Positions 28,102 to 38,652 are shown, counted from the first letter of the stretch. The stretch is 63,837 nt of DNA from Candidatus Limosilactobacillus merdavium (GCA_018883805.1 JAHLFK010000058.1:1-63837); one strand, 5' to 3'. The notes: generated from the sequence alone by a model not told the origin. A program made the numbers and translations.

Positions 28102-29379
28102 TTATGATTCAATCACATACTTTTGATACTTATCGTAATCTTTTTGGGAAAGTTCAACGGTTAGGACTGTCCCGCTGTTTTGGTATTCAGTATCAAGAAT
28201 ATTCGTATTTTCGTTAAGGTATGAGACAACATTTCCATCAGCAAATGGAATCAACATCTTAGTTTCAATATAGTCCTTAAACAGGTGCTTACGAATAGTT
28301 GAAACGAGGAGATCAAGTGAAGCGTCATCCTTAGCAGAGATCACAATCTGATCGTCACCTTCTAAGACTGGATATTCCATATCAGTCTTATCTGCCTTGT
28401 TAAAGACGTAGATCATTGGGATGTTTTCAATACCAATTTGCTTCAATGTCTTTTCAGTGGTCTTCATCATTTCCTCGTAGTGAGGATCAGAAGCATCAAT
28501 TACCTGAACCAATAAGTCAGCGTTAGCAGCTTCGGCAAGGGTTGACTTAAATGATTCTACAAGGTGGGTAGGTAATTTGCTGACAAACCCAACAGTATCA
28601 CTAAGAAGAAAACGTTTTTGATCAGGAAGGGTTAATTGCCGAACACTGGTATCCAGGGTGGCAAACAGCATGTCTTTTTCAAAAACAGTTTTGTCTTCAC
28701 CGGCACCGTACTTTTCTACCAAGCCATTCATGATAGTTGACTTACCGGCGTTAGTGTAACCAACAAGTGCAGCAGTTGGAATTGCACTCTTATCCCGTTG
28801 CTTCCGCTTAACTTCTTCGGAACGGTCAATTACCCGCAATTCTTTCCGCAAGTGACTGATGGAGTTTTGAATCGTCCGCCGGTTCATTTCCAGTTTAGTT
28901 TCACCGGAACCACGGTTGGTAAAACCACTACCACCACCGGTTTGCTGGTCCAAACGTTGGTTAGCGCTGGTCTGCAGCCGGGGAAGACGATATTGTAATT
29001 CTGCAATTTGAACTTGGAGCTTGGCTTCTTTAGATTGCGCACGTTCAGCGAAGATTTCAAGAATAAGTGCGGTCCGGTCTAAAACTCGACAACCAAGGGC
29101 ATCTTCCAAATTCCGTAATTGACTAGGTGTTAATTCATCATTGGTGATTACGGTTGAAACATTTTCGGCTAAAACTGCTTCTTTAATTTCTTCAACTTTA
29201 CCACTACCAAAGTATGTTGCTGGGTTTGGACGGTCAATTGCTTGATCAATCCGATCAACAACCTTCATGTGGTTGGCCTGAGCTAATTCAGCAAGCTCGG
29301 TCATTGAATAATCAAAATCTTCTTGTTCGGTATTTAACCCAGTGATTAATACTGGTTCTTCAGTTTGTATATTATCCAT
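28102..29379 (-). CDS. hflX: HflX GTPase
   Basis: This 425-aa GTPase has an N-terminal HflX domain (DELTPSQLRNLEDALGCRVLDR), a glycine-rich linker QQTGGGSGFTNRGSGET, then G1 GYTNAGKST, G3 DTVGF, G4 NKAD and a C-terminal extension. HflX binds the ribosome and rescues stalled or stressed 70S particles. It follows the phosphatase gene by 33 bases and is probably cotranscribed. The stop codon lies inside the right hairpin of the IS200 element, so any native terminator is displaced. Confidence 0.95.
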   Translation of the reverse strand: MDNIQTEEPVLITGLNTEQEDFDYSMTELAELAQANHMKVVDRIDQAIDRPNPATYFGSGKVEEIKEAVLAENVSTVITNDELTPSQLRNLEDALGCRVLDRTALILEIFAERAQSKEAKLQVQIAELQYRLPRLQTSANQRLDQQTGGGSGFTNRGSGETKLEMNRRTIQNSISHLRKELRVIDRSEEVKRKQRDKSAIPTAALVGYTNAGKSTIMNGLVEKYGAGEDKTVFEKDMLFATLDTSVRQLTLPDQKRFLLSDTVGFVSKLPTHLVESFKSTLAEAANADLLVQVIDASDPHYEEMMKTTEKTLKQIGIENIPMIYVFNKADKTDMEYPVLEGDDQIVISAKDDASLDLLVSTIRKHLFKDYIETKMLIPFADGNVVSYLNENTNILDTEYQNSGTVLTVELSQKDYDKYQKYVIES

Positions 29380-29412
29380 TGAAAGATAATGTTCCCCCTT
29401 TAAATCAGGTCT

Positions 29413-30072
29413 TTATTTATCAGGAATGTGAAGTTGATTGTAGAAGTCAACATGAGTATCAGTATCAGTTAGTGTCATCTTCATAATGCTACCGTTCTTT
29501 GGTGAAACGCTTTGGTCTACACCTTCAAGGTAACGGTCTGCAATTGAACGAATAGCGGCACCGTGAGAAACAACAACTGCAACGGAGCCATCAGGTAAAT
29601 TACGAAGGCGATCAAATCCTTTGTCCATCCGTTTCCAGAAACGCTCTGCATCTTCGGCATCACCGAATTGATCAGCTTTAGCGATCCGGTTCTTCAATTC
29701 ATCGGTACCCCAACCAGCTGCCATCTGGGAGAAACTGTGGTAACCATATTCGCCGCCAACAAGGTCGGAAATGGCACCACCGTTAGCTCCTTCAAAGAAG
29801 CCAAAGAAGATTTCACGGAATGCCGGTTCTTGAATTGGTTCCTTAAAATCAGTGTTAGGATCAGCCTCAAGAAGTAGCCGTGCTGTATTAACTGCCCGTG
29901 AAAGGTCACTACTGAAGATGTAATCGAACTTAATCTTGGATAGTTCTCTACCAACACGCTTAGCATCTTCAATTCCCTTTTCGGTTAGGGGAGCGTCAGA
30001 CCACCCTTGAATTCGATTGTAACGGTTGAGATAAGTTTGACCGTGACGAACAAAGTAGACAGTAATTGCCAA
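29413..30072 (-). CDS. Histidine phosphatase family protein (phosphoglycerate-mutase-like)
   Basis: This 219-aa enzyme has the phosphohistidine motif VRHGQTYLNRYNRIQG at residues 8-23 and the second catalytic His in VVVSHGAAI. It acts on a small phosphorylated substrate that is not defined; the broad-specificity cobC/PhoE-like type is most likely. The start is TTG at 30072, with AAAGGAG 9 bases upstream. It is the first gene of an operon with hflX. Confidence 0.85.
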   Translation of the reverse strand: MAITVYFVRHGQTYLNRYNRIQGWSDAPLTEKGIEDAKRVGRELSKIKFDYIFSSDLSRAVNTARLLLEADPNTDFKEPIQEPAFREIFFGFFEGANGGAISDLVGGEYGYHSFSQMAAGWGTDELKNRIAKADQFGDAEDAERFWKRMDKGFDRLRNLPDGSVAVVVSHGAAIRSIADRYLEGVDQSVSPKNGSIMKMTLTDTDTHVDFYNQLHIPDK

Positions 30073-30156
30073 CTTAACCAGCTCCTTTTTAAACGTAATT
30101 GTAATTACTTTCTATTTTACCATGCTTTACAGGATATATAGAAGTTGAAAGGACGT

Positions 30157-30200
30157 AAAAGAAGCTAAGACTTTCGTGATGATGTTCCTTAGCTTCTTTA
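30157..30200 (-). terminator. Terminator of the DedA gene
   Basis: AAAGAAGCTAAG / CTTAGCTTCTTT, 12 bp, with a short T-run on the minus strand, placed 26 bases after the DedA stop. Confidence 0.75.
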
Positions 30201-30225
30201 GTAGTTGTTAATTTTGAAATGAATG

Positions 30226-30879
30226 TTATTTTAGCATGTTATTGCGTCTGATGATCTTCCGCTGAATGTGACGGATTAGGGCTAACATCCCGACAAGCAA
30301 GAGTGCTCCAACAGCGAACGCTAAAATGATTAGTGAGAAGTGCCCCTTAACAAATGGAATACTTCCAAAGTAATAACCGACAAGACTGGCAAGCAGGACC
30401 CAGATAGTGACGCCGAGAAGGTTACCAATCATAAAGCGACGGAATTCAAAATGCATCGTCCCAGCAATCAAAGGTACAAATGTCCGAATTAATGGAACAA
30501 AACGGCCAAAAGCAACGGTCTTAATCCCGTGCTTTTCTAGTAATTGATGGGCCTTAACCATCCCCGGACCATTAACCCGTTTAGAAAGCCACTTCCAGCG
30601 AGACAAGCTTCGGCCAATAAAGTAATTAACCGTGTCCCCGATGAATGCCGCAAAGAAGAAGACGGGGATGACGATTTCCATTTTAAGGACCGGATTGAAC
30701 GCAATGAAGGAAGCGGTGAGGAAGATTAGGGATTCACCAGGAAGCCAGGGGAAGACAACTAGGCCAGTTTCCATGAAGATGATCGCGAAAAGGAGAACAT
30801 AACTCCATGGGCCAAGCCATTCAAACATTGGAATGACGACTTCGGCAATGTGGGTCAGAATGTAAATGATATTTGCCAA
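30226..30879 (-). CDS. DedA-family membrane protein
   Basis: This 217-aa protein has the family motifs FPWLPGESLIF and GRFVPLIRTFVPLIAG, with the reentrant-loop layout (E in the first, R..R..P in the second). DedA proteins move lipid carriers such as undecaprenyl phosphate or other phospholipids across the membrane. The start is TTG with AAAGGGGGG about 8 bases upstream. It is monocistronic. Confidence 0.9.
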   Translation of the reverse strand: MANIIYILTHIAEVVIPMFEWLGPWSYVLLFAIIFMETGLVVFPWLPGESLIFLTASFIAFNPVLKMEIVIPVFFFAAFIGDTVNYFIGRSLSRWKWLSKRVNGPGMVKAHQLLEKHGIKTVAFGRFVPLIRTFVPLIAGTMHFEFRRFMIGNLLGVTIWVLLASLVGYYFGSIPFVKGHFSLIILAFAVGALLLVGMLALIRHIQRKIIRRNNMLK

Positions 30880-31063
30880 TCGATGGCCCCCCTTTTAAAT
30901 AAGTTATTATACTATTTTACCGTTATTCCGTTCGATCCGGTTAAAGTTACACTTAATATTTAAAGATAATTTAGTATTCAGTGCCGCCAGAGTGATATTT
31001 CTTCGGTCATTGCCTTAATAATGCTATAATAGTAAGACGATTTTTCGAATGGAGGCAGATAGA

Positions 31064-33364
31064 GTGACCGAACAGTCAGTACAAGAGTTTGAACAACAAC
31101 ACTTAGATCATGTTATTGACGAAGTGAAAAAGGCCAAGGAAAATGCCAAAAAGAAGATTCAAACGGCACGTCATGATATTAAAGGGATCAATAAGCAAAT
31201 TGATGATATTCATTTGAATACCACGACGTATTCGGGGATGATGGATACCGCCATGTCCTTCCGTGCTCAACAGCAGATGCTTGACGAACGGCAGAACAGT
31301 TGGCAACATGCGGCTGACCGCTTATCAACTTTGAATCGTTTGGAGAAAAAGCCATACTTTGCCAGAATTGATTTTCAGGAAAAGGGTGCCGATAAGCCAG
31401 AAACTGTTTACATCGGTTTAGCTTCCTTTAGTGATCAGCCAGACCATTTTCTGGTTTATGACTGGCGAGCACCAATTTCTTCAATTTATTATGAAGGAAA
31501 ACTGGGTCATGTTAGTTACGAGACGCCAGTAGGTACCCAAGAAGTCAACATGACTTTGAAGCGTCAATTCCAAATTGAAGACGGTACGATTGTCACAATC
31601 TTTGATACTGATGAACAAGTCGGTGATCAAATGCTGCTCGAGGCTTTGGGTACTCACTCCAGCACTAAAATGAAGAGTATCGTGACAACCATTCAACGGA
31701 CGCAAAATGAAATTATTCGAGATACTAAGGATGATCTCTTGTTCGTCCAAGGGGCTGCTGGTTCTGGAAAGACTGCAGCTGTTCTACAACGGGTTGCTTG
31801 GCTTCTGTACAGTTACCGAGGTAATTTGAATTCATCACAAGTAGTCCTTTTTTCACCAAACCAGTTGTTTAATGACTATATCGATCAGGTGCTTCCTGAA
31901 TTAGGTGAACATAACATGGTCCAAATGACTTACTACCAATTCGCTAACCGACGTGTTCCGCGCCTCCATGTGGAAACACTCTCCCAGCGGTTTGAGAGCA
32001 GTCAGGATCCTGCAACCCAAAAGGCAGTTCGGTTAACGACTAGCTTGGCTTACTTCAAAGCAACAGGGCGTTACGCTAAGCATTTAGGGAAAGCCAACAT
32101 GCGTTTCCGTAATTTAATGTTCCGGGGCAAGGTCTTCATTAGTAAGGAAAAAATTAAGGAGATCTACTACTCCTTTAACAATAACTACAATCTAGGCAAC
32201 CGTCTTGATGGAACTAAAGAAGCTTTGATCAAGTACTTGAACCACCGCGTTAGTGTTGAAATGCGGAGTAAGTGGGCTGAAGAGGCCGTTCAAAACTTAA
32301 GTAAGGAACAGATTGATGACATGATGGGCAACCAGCCACGTGAATTTGTGGATGAGAATCAGCAATTTAAGTTCCTGGCCCGGCAGATTGTTATGGACGC
32401 CTTGACTCCAGTAAAGCGGGCAATTGATCATAATTTATGGCTGAATATTAATGCTCAGTTTATTCATTTGCTACGTGCTACTCCTAAATTACTTGATATT
32501 GAGAAATTCGGTATCACTACTGATGAATGGCAAGCCTATGTTGAAAAGACTAAGGAGCAGTTAAAAAAGGGAAATATCAGTGCTAATGGTATTACGATTT
32601 ACCTTTACCTGTATGATTTGATGACTGGAAGAAAGGGTCAGCGGGATATTCGTTATGTCTTTATTGATGAAGTGCAAGATTATGATGCATATCAGCTTGC
32701 TTACCTTAAATTCCGCTTCCCTCAAGCGCGGTTCACCTTACTTGGTGACCTTAACCAGGCAATCTTCACTCATGAAAATAGCCGTTCGTTACTGCGTCAG
32801 TTAAGCACGATGTTTGATCCTGAAAAGACTAAGGTAGTGCAACTTACGAAGTCTTACCGTTCAACTAAGCAGATAACTGATTTCACAAAGCATCTTTTGA
32901 CAAATGGTGAAGCAATTGAAGCGTTCGACCGTAACGGTGATCTGCCAATGGTAATTGAGACTGATGACTACTCTAAGGGCGTCGACAGTCTAACTGAAAT
33001 GCTGACCAAATATCAGCAAGAACATGATGCAGTTGCTATTATTGGAAAAACTCTCGAAGACTGTGAGAAGCTTTATGATGAATTAAAGCGGCGGAACGTT
33101 AAGACTACTCTTATTCGGACAGAAAACCAACGACTAGTTGAGGGGGTAATTATTGTGCCATCCTTCCTCGCCAAGGGACTGGAATTCGACGCAGTAATTG
33201 CATGGAATATTAATGCTCAAGAATACCCAAGTGACGAGGATCGGCAATTGCTTTACACGATTGCTTCTCGGGCAATGCATGCACTAACAATGATTTCAAT
33301 TGGTAAATTAACTTCACTCCTGGATGATGTTCCGAATGATCTGTGGACAAAGAAAACTGTATAA
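31064..33364 (+). CDS. HelD-like UvrD-family helicase (RNA polymerase recycling)
   Basis: This 766-aa SF1 protein begins with a long charged coiled coil (residues about 10-90). It has Walker A GAAGSGKTAAVLQR, Walker B VFIDEVQDYD, motif III LLGDLNQAIF and motif IV LTKSYRST. This architecture matches HelD, which enters RNA polymerase channels and removes it from DNA. The GTG start was chosen because GGAGG is 9 bases upstream; the ORF-track ATG overlaps the site itself. A bidirectional terminator follows. Confidence 0.9.
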   Translation: MTEQSVQEFEQQHLDHVIDEVKKAKENAKKKIQTARHDIKGINKQIDDIHLNTTTYSGMMDTAMSFRAQQQMLDERQNSWQHAADRLSTLNRLEKKPYFARIDFQEKGADKPETVYIGLASFSDQPDHFLVYDWRAPISSIYYEGKLGHVSYETPVGTQEVNMTLKRQFQIEDGTIVTIFDTDEQVGDQMLLEALGTHSSTKMKSIVTTIQRTQNEIIRDTKDDLLFVQGAAGSGKTAAVLQRVAWLLYSYRGNLNSSQVVLFSPNQLFNDYIDQVLPELGEHNMVQMTYYQFANRRVPRLHVETLSQRFESSQDPATQKAVRLTTSLAYFKATGRYAKHLGKANMRFRNLMFRGKVFISKEKIKEIYYSFNNNYNLGNRLDGTKEALIKYLNHRVSVEMRSKWAEEAVQNLSKEQIDDMMGNQPREFVDENQQFKFLARQIVMDALTPVKRAIDHNLWLNINAQFIHLLRATPKLLDIEKFGITTDEWQAYVEKTKEQLKKGNISANGITIYLYLYDLMTGRKGQRDIRYVFIDEVQDYDAYQLAYLKFRFPQARFTLLGDLNQAIFTHENSRSLLRQLSTMFDPEKTKVVQLTKSYRSTKQITDFTKHLLTNGEAIEAFDRNGDLPMVIETDDYSKGVDSLTEMLTKYQQEHDAVAIIGKTLEDCEKLYDELKRRNVKTTLIRTENQRLVEGVIIVPSFLAKGLEFDAVIAWNINAQEYPSDEDRQLLYTIASRAMHALTMISIGKLTSLLDDVPNDLWTKKTV

Positions 33365-33366
33365 AT

Positions 33367-33402
33367 AAAAGGTCGGTGAGAATTTTCACCGACCTTTTTA
33401 TT
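33367..33402. terminator. Bidirectional terminator, helD / eamA
   Basis: AAAAGGTCGGTGA / TCACCGACCTTTTT between convergent genes. Confidence 0.9.
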
Positions 33403-33406
33403 ATGA

Positions 33407-34303
33407 TCAAATATCTGCCTTTAATTCAGGCTTCTTAAAGTCAATTTGCATAATTACGTTTGCTAGAATGATCAAGATTCCACCGATAAGTAATTGTGGA
33501 GTGAGTTTATCATAACCGAGAAGAGCTGAAATGAGGGTAGCAAAGAATGATTCACTCATGAGGATCAGACTTGCAGTAGTTGCGTCAGTATAACGCTGAG
33601 CCTTAATTTGAATTCCCCGAGCAGCAAACGTAATCACGATCGCGATGATTGCGAGCGGGATCAGAGCTTGTAACCAGTTAATGTGGGCAAGAGATTGCCG
33701 TTCCATGGTTAATGCTAGTGGCGTTCCGCAAATAACTTGGACAAGACCAATGAGAGTAATGATGATCCATGGGTTTGATGCACGACTGGCATATTTACCG
33801 AAAATAATGATTTGGAAAGCCCAGAAGAAGGCGGAGAGAAAGGTAATCAAGTCACCAATTTGCAGGGACCAGTTATTGCTGGTGATCCCTGTCAAAATTG
33901 CCATTCCGGCGAGTGATAGGGGGATGGCAAAGATGATTTTCAGTTTTGGCCGTTCATGCCAGAAAAGCCAGAGAACTAGGGGAGTTAAGATAACGTACGT
34001 AACGGTAATAAAGGAACTCTTGGCCGGGGTAGTATACCGGAGGCCGAATGTCCGTAAGTAGTATCCGCAAAAGTTAACAAGACCAACAATTAGACCGACT
34101 TTAATATCAAACCAGTTGGCTTGTTTGAGCTGACGATGAAACAGGATGATTCCACCGACAACACACATAGCGCCCCGGACAGCGTTAATTGTCCCGGATT
34201 GCATTCCTGCATTAACGACCATCTTATTAAAAATATAGGTGCTTCCCCAAAGAATCGTGACGAAAACTAGTAGTAAGTTTGCGGTTGATTTGGAAAACTT
34301 CAT
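33407..34303 (-). CDS. EamA-family (DMT) transporter
   Basis: This 298-aa protein has ten likely membrane segments in two EamA repeats (LWGSTYIFNK in the first). The family exports or imports metabolites; the substrate is unknown. GGAGGAG precedes the ATG. It follows a paralogue on the same strand by 63 bases, so this is a tandem duplication in one operon. Confidence 0.88.
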   Translation of the reverse strand: MKFSKSTANLLLVFVTILWGSTYIFNKMVVNAGMQSGTINAVRGAMCVVGGIILFHRQLKQANWFDIKVGLIVGLVNFCGYYLRTFGLRYTTPAKSSFITVTYVILTPLVLWLFWHERPKLKIIFAIPLSLAGMAILTGITSNNWSLQIGDLITFLSAFFWAFQIIIFGKYASRASNPWIIITLIGLVQVICGTPLALTMERQSLAHINWLQALIPLAIIAIVITFAARGIQIKAQRYTDATTASLILMSESFFATLISALLGYDKLTPQLLIGGILIILANVIMQIDFKKPELKADI

Positions 34304-34366
34304 TGTGTGCTCCTCCGATTATGACTTTGATAATTGCAGATTACCAGTCCTTCATTAGGAAAGCAA

Positions 34367-35260
34367 TTAGTTCGTCTTTTTCAGGAATGGTAGGTGGTGG
34401 AGATCAGTCTGCATGATTGCGTTGGCTAATAGAAGGATTGCCCCACCGATAATTAATGAATGGGTAAGTGAATCGTATCCGATAATTACCGATAGGACAC
34501 TGGCAAAGAATGATTCCAACATCAGCAGTAATCCAGCTGAAGTAGCGTCAGTATACTTTTGTGCGGTAATTTGCATTCCTTGCGCAATAAAAGTAACGAG
34601 GATTGCTAGTAAAGTGACCGGAATCAAAGCTTGTAGCCAGTGAATATGGGCAAATGTCTGAGTTTCTGTGGTTAACGAAACGATCCAACCAGCGACACCC
34701 TGAACTAAACCAATCATAAAGATAATTACCCATGGGCTAGAGGCTTTCGAGGCAATTTTACCGAAGAAGATTAATTGAAGGGCCCAGAAAATCGATGATA
34801 TTAAGGTAATTAAGTCACCTTTGTTAAGTGCCAGGCCACTAGCAGCAACGTTAGTCAGGATTCCCATCCCAATGAGAGCTAACGGAATAACGAAATATGT
34901 CTTTCGCCGCGGACGTTCGTGCCAAAAGGCCCATAAGAGAATCGGGGAGATTGCAACGTACATCGTAGTGATGAAGGCATTCTTTGCGGGAGTAGTAAAC
35001 CGCAAACCATCAGTCTGCAAGTAGTAAGCAACAAAGTTCGTAATTCCCATTAATAGGCCAGCTTTAAAGTCGAACTTAGTCATGTTCCGGATGCTCTTGT
35101 TAAAGACAAGCAAACAGCCGACAACACAGATTGATCCCCGCACAGCATTAATCATTCCAGAGTGCATTCCAGCACTGATTGCCATCTGGACGAAAATGTA
35201 GCTGGCACCCCATAAGATTGCGACGGCTAATAAAAGCAAGTTAGCTTTGTGTTTTGACAT
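34367..35260 (-). CDS. EamA-family (DMT) transporter, paralogue
   Basis: This 297-aa protein is colinear with the downstream gene: both contain GMxSGxINAVRGxxCVVG, a YTDATxAxLxLMxESFFA block and C-terminal ILLAN/ILANxIMQ. The pair arose by duplication and has diverged through most loops. Substrate unknown. GGAGG lies just upstream of the ATG. Confidence 0.88.
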   Translation of the reverse strand: MSKHKANLLLLAVAILWGASYIFVQMAISAGMHSGMINAVRGSICVVGCLLVFNKSIRNMTKFDFKAGLLMGITNFVAYYLQTDGLRFTTPAKNAFITTMYVAISPILLWAFWHERPRRKTYFVIPLALIGMGILTNVAASGLALNKGDLITLISSIFWALQLIFFGKIASKASSPWVIIFMIGLVQGVAGWIVSLTTETQTFAHIHWLQALIPVTLLAILVTFIAQGMQITAQKYTDATSAGLLLMLESFFASVLSVIIGYDSLTHSLIIGGAILLLANAIMQTDLHHLPFLKKTN

Positions 35261-35395
35261 CGAAAGGCCTCCCGAAATTTTATACTTTACTATTATCCAT
35301 AAAATTAAGTTTTTTTGAAATAAGTTTTTAAAGGTTGCTCCTCATAAATTGTTGTAATATTGTAGGTATTGATATTTTTTACTGGAGGAACGATT

Positions 35396-37486
35396 ATGAA
35401 AACAGCGTTGCAGAAGTTGCGGCATGGCTTGAACACCAAGCTAGGCTTTTTTCTGCTAGTAGTACTCCTATTTGGAATTAAAAGTTACTGGGCATATAGT
35501 ACTGAGTTTAACCTAGGCGTTAAGGGAAGCGTACAGCACTTTCTCCTAGCATTTAATACTATTCCCGGTGCCTTAGTCTTCCTTGGAATTGCATTGTATT
35601 TCAGGGGACGGCTCTCTTATTGGTTAATGTTGATTATTAATGCATTACTATCAACATGGCTGTTCGCCAATATCCTGTACTACCGCGAATTTTCCGACTT
35701 TATTACATTTAACATTATTAAAGGTTCTGGAGCTGCATCCAACAACCTCGGAACTAGTATCTTAGGGATTATCCGCCCAGTAGACTTTTTAGTTTACTTA
35801 GATGTGATTATCCTTGCGTTAGTCTTACTGTTCCATGTTATTCGTGTTGATATGCGGTACTTTAAGATTCGCTATGCCATGACGATTACCGCGTTAGGTT
35901 TTGTCCTATTTGGCGTTAACCTGGGGATGGCTGAATCTAACCGTTCACAATTATTGACCCGGACATTTGATAACAACTATATTGTTAAATACCTGGGACT
36001 GCAAGCCTACACTATTTACGATGGTGTAAAGACAACGCATAACAGTGTTGTTAAGGCTAAGGCAAATAAGGAACAATTGAAGCCCGTACAGAAGTTCTTA
36101 AAGAAGAACTATGCTGCACCAAATGTTGAATACGAAGGAACACTACGGGGAAAGAATATTTTCGTTATTCACTTGGAAAGTTTGCAACAATTTATGATTG
36201 ACTACAAACAAGATGGTCAAGAAGTAATGCCAAACTTGAACAAGTTGTACCATTCATCAAACACATTGGCATTTGATAACTTCTTCCATGAAGTTGGTCA
36301 AGGGAAGACTGCCGATGCCGAAATGATGTTGGAAAACTCCCTATTTGGTTTGCCTGAAGGTTCAGCAATGGTTACTGACGGGACAACTAATACTTTCCAA
36401 TCAGCACCAGCCTTGCTCCACCAAAAGTTAGGTTACACGACAGCTTCATTCCACGGGGATGTGCCTAGTTTCTGGAACCGGGACAATGCTTACAAGTCCT
36501 TTGGTTACCAATACTTCTTTAGTAAGAGCTACTATCCAAAGGTTAAGGACCAAGAATTAGGGTATGGTTTGAAGGATAAGATCTTCATGAAAGAATCCAT
36601 GCACTATGTAGAACAGTTGCCACAACCATTCTACGCAAAGCTGATTACCGTTACGAACCACTACCCATACATCATTGATAAGAAGAATACTTCAATCGAA
36701 GCATGGAAGACCGGGGATGACACGGTTGATCATTACGTTCAAACCGCACACTACCTTGATCAATCAATTGGTGAGTTCCTCGACTACCTTGATAAGTCTG
36801 GCTTACGGCAAAATAGTGTCCTGATTCTTTATGGGGACCACTACGGTATTTCAAACAACCACCGTCCTGCGATTGCTCAAATTTTGGGTAAGAAGAAGAT
36901 TACTAACTATGACTTAGCGATGTTCCAAAAGGTACCATTTATGATTAACGCACCTGGCCTTAAGGGTGGCATTGATCACACTTATGGTGGTGAAATTGAT
37001 GTTCTGCCAACGTTGGAAGACTTGCTTGGTATTAGTTCCAACAAGTACATTCAATTCGGTCAAGACCTCTTATCAAAGGATCGAAAACAAATCGTTCCAT
37101 TCCGGAATGGTGACTGGGTAACATCTAAGTACACCAAGTACAACGGTGATTACTACTACACCTCATCTGGTAAGCAGATCAAGAATGCTACAGCTAAGCA
37201 GCAAAAGCAGTTTGACGAGATTCAAAAGTACGTCACAACTGAATTGGGCCTTGCTGATAAGGTAATGAATGGTGACCTTCTCCGGTTCTACAAGCTTCCT
37301 GGATTCAAGAAAGTTGATAAGAAAGACTACACTTACAACTTGAAGAAGAGCTTGAAGCGTCTGAAGAAGGATCAAGAGAAACATAAGACTAGTGTTAAGG
37401 CGAAGAACAACAATCAAAGTACTTACGATGATTACTCCACCGACGCACCAGAATTGAAAGATTCACAGCCTAGTTTCCCGAAATAA
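35396..37486 (+). CDS. LTA synthase-family phosphoglycerol transferase
   Basis: This 696-aa protein has about five N-terminal membrane segments (to about residue 200) and an extracellular sulfatase-fold domain. Catalytic features are visible: HLESLQQF, the nucleophile Thr in GQGKTADAEMML, and GDHYGISNNH near the metal site. LtaS-like enzymes polymerise glycerol phosphate from phosphatidylglycerol to make lipoteichoic acid. The ATG at 35396 has GGAGG 7 bases upstream. The C-terminal tail is lysine-rich and then acidic, and probably disordered. The gene is monocistronic. Confidence 0.9.
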   Translation: MKTALQKLRHGLNTKLGFFLLVVLLFGIKSYWAYSTEFNLGVKGSVQHFLLAFNTIPGALVFLGIALYFRGRLSYWLMLIINALLSTWLFANILYYREFSDFITFNIIKGSGAASNNLGTSILGIIRPVDFLVYLDVIILALVLLFHVIRVDMRYFKIRYAMTITALGFVLFGVNLGMAESNRSQLLTRTFDNNYIVKYLGLQAYTIYDGVKTTHNSVVKAKANKEQLKPVQKFLKKNYAAPNVEYEGTLRGKNIFVIHLESLQQFMIDYKQDGQEVMPNLNKLYHSSNTLAFDNFFHEVGQGKTADAEMMLENSLFGLPEGSAMVTDGTTNTFQSAPALLHQKLGYTTASFHGDVPSFWNRDNAYKSFGYQYFFSKSYYPKVKDQELGYGLKDKIFMKESMHYVEQLPQPFYAKLITVTNHYPYIIDKKNTSIEAWKTGDDTVDHYVQTAHYLDQSIGEFLDYLDKSGLRQNSVLILYGDHYGISNNHRPAIAQILGKKKITNYDLAMFQKVPFMINAPGLKGGIDHTYGGEIDVLPTLEDLLGISSNKYIQFGQDLLSKDRKQIVPFRNGDWVTSKYTKYNGDYYYTSSGKQIKNATAKQQKQFDEIQKYVTTELGLADKVMNGDLLRFYKLPGFKKVDKKDYTYNLKKSLKRLKKDQEKHKTSVKAKNNNQSTYDDYSTDAPELKDSQPSFPK

Positions 37487-37490
37487 GATA

Positions 37491-37532
37491 AAAGAAGGTT
37501 GAGAACCACGTTGGATTCTCAACCTTCTTTGT
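37491..37532 (+). terminator. Terminator of the LtaS-family gene
   Basis: AAAGAAGGTTGAGAA / TTCTCAACCTTCTTT, 15 bp. Confidence 0.9.
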
Positions 37533-37621
37533 ATTTATGTAAAATATACCAAAGATAAATTACAAGTATGGTATCATTAATGTTAATCGCTTACATTATT
37601 TAATGAAGGAAATAAGTAACT

Positions 37622-38545
37622 ATGGATGAATGGATGAACTATGAACAGTTTGATCGGCAGGAATGGCACAGCTTTTTCCCGACCGATACTGTTCGGTTAA
37701 GTCAAGAAAATTTGGATGAGATTAAATCTCTAAATGACCGAATCTCAATTGAGGATGTGCAAGATATTTACCTTCCGCTGATTAAGCTCTTACAGCTTCG
37801 GTATCAGTCATATTTGGAATGGCAAATGCAAAAGGCTAACTTCCTTCACCAAAAAAGTGAACGGGTACCATATATTATCGGTATCGCTGGTTCTGTAGCA
37901 GTGGGGAAGAGCACGATTGCCCGATTGTTAAGCATCCTGTTAAATAAATTATTACCGGACAAACGGGTTGAATTGATGACGACTGATGGGTTCTTGTTCC
38001 CTAATGCAGAATTAAAACGGCAGGGAATTATGGACCGTAAAGGATTCCCAGAATCATATGATATGGACAAACTCCTCCAGTTTATGAATGACGTTAAGGG
38101 TGGCAAGACAGTCGTTAAAGCGCCAACCTATTCGCACCAGGTCTATGATGTCATGCCAGATAAACCACTGGTAATTGATCGCCCCGACATCTTAATCGTT
38201 GAAGGGATTAATACACTACAATTGCCATCAAACCAGCAAATTTACGTTAGTGATTATTTCGATACATCAATTTACGTTGACGCGGATCCAAAATTGATTG
38301 AACAGTGGTACCTTCAACGGTTCGGAATGTTGCTAGATACTGCCTTTACTGACCCGGCAAATTATTACTACTCATACAGTAAAGGGCCACGAGAAGAAGC
38401 CTTTGCGATGGCAGAGCGGGTTTGGGAAACAGTCGATCTACCAAACTTAACTGAATATATTTTGCCAACGCGGAATCGGGCGAACTTTATTTTGCATAAG
38501 ACTACTAACCATGTGGTCGACCGTGTCTACTTAAAACGGGGATAA
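37622..38545 (+). CDS. coaA: Pantothenate kinase, type I
   Basis: This 307-aa enzyme has the P-loop [12 protein letters not shown] at about residues 82-93, [17 protein letters not shown] and the C-terminal region of bacterial CoaA. It phosphorylates pantothenate, the first committed step of CoA synthesis. GAAGGAAA precedes the ATG. It lies upstream of guaA but is separated from it by a strong terminator. Confidence 0.95.
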   Translation: MDEWMNYEQFDRQEWHSFFPTDTVRLSQENLDEIKSLNDRISIEDVQDIYLPLIKLLQLRYQSYLEWQMQKANFLHQKSERVPYIIGIAGSVAVGKSTIARLLSILLNKLLPDKRVELMTTDGFLFPNAELKRQGIMDRKGFPESYDMDKLLQFMNDVKGGKTVVKAPTYSHQVYDVMPDKPLVIDRPDILIVEGINTLQLPSNQQIYVSDYFDTSIYVDADPKLIEQWYLQRFGMLLDTAFTDPANYYYSYSKGPREEAFAMAERVWETVDLPNLTEYILPTRNRANFILHKTTNHVVDRVYLKRG

Positions 38546-38551
38546 AAGGGG

Positions 38552-38597
38552 ACTTCTGGATTGCTATTTTACGGATAGCAATCCGGAAGTTTTTTGT
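38552..38597 (+). terminator. Terminator of coaA
   Basis: ACTTCTGGATTGCTAT / ATAGCAATCCGGAAGT, followed by TTTTTTG. Confidence 0.92.
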
Positions 38598-38623
38598 TTT
38601 AAAAAACGAACTAATAATGACCA

Positions 38624-38652
38624 TTGACCATTGATCGTTTAGCTTGTAAACT
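38624..38652 (+). promoter_or_regulatory. guaA promoter
   Basis: TTGACC and TAAACT are spaced by 17 bases, about 43 bases before the guaA GTG. No purine riboswitch fits in this short leader. Confidence 0.55.
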
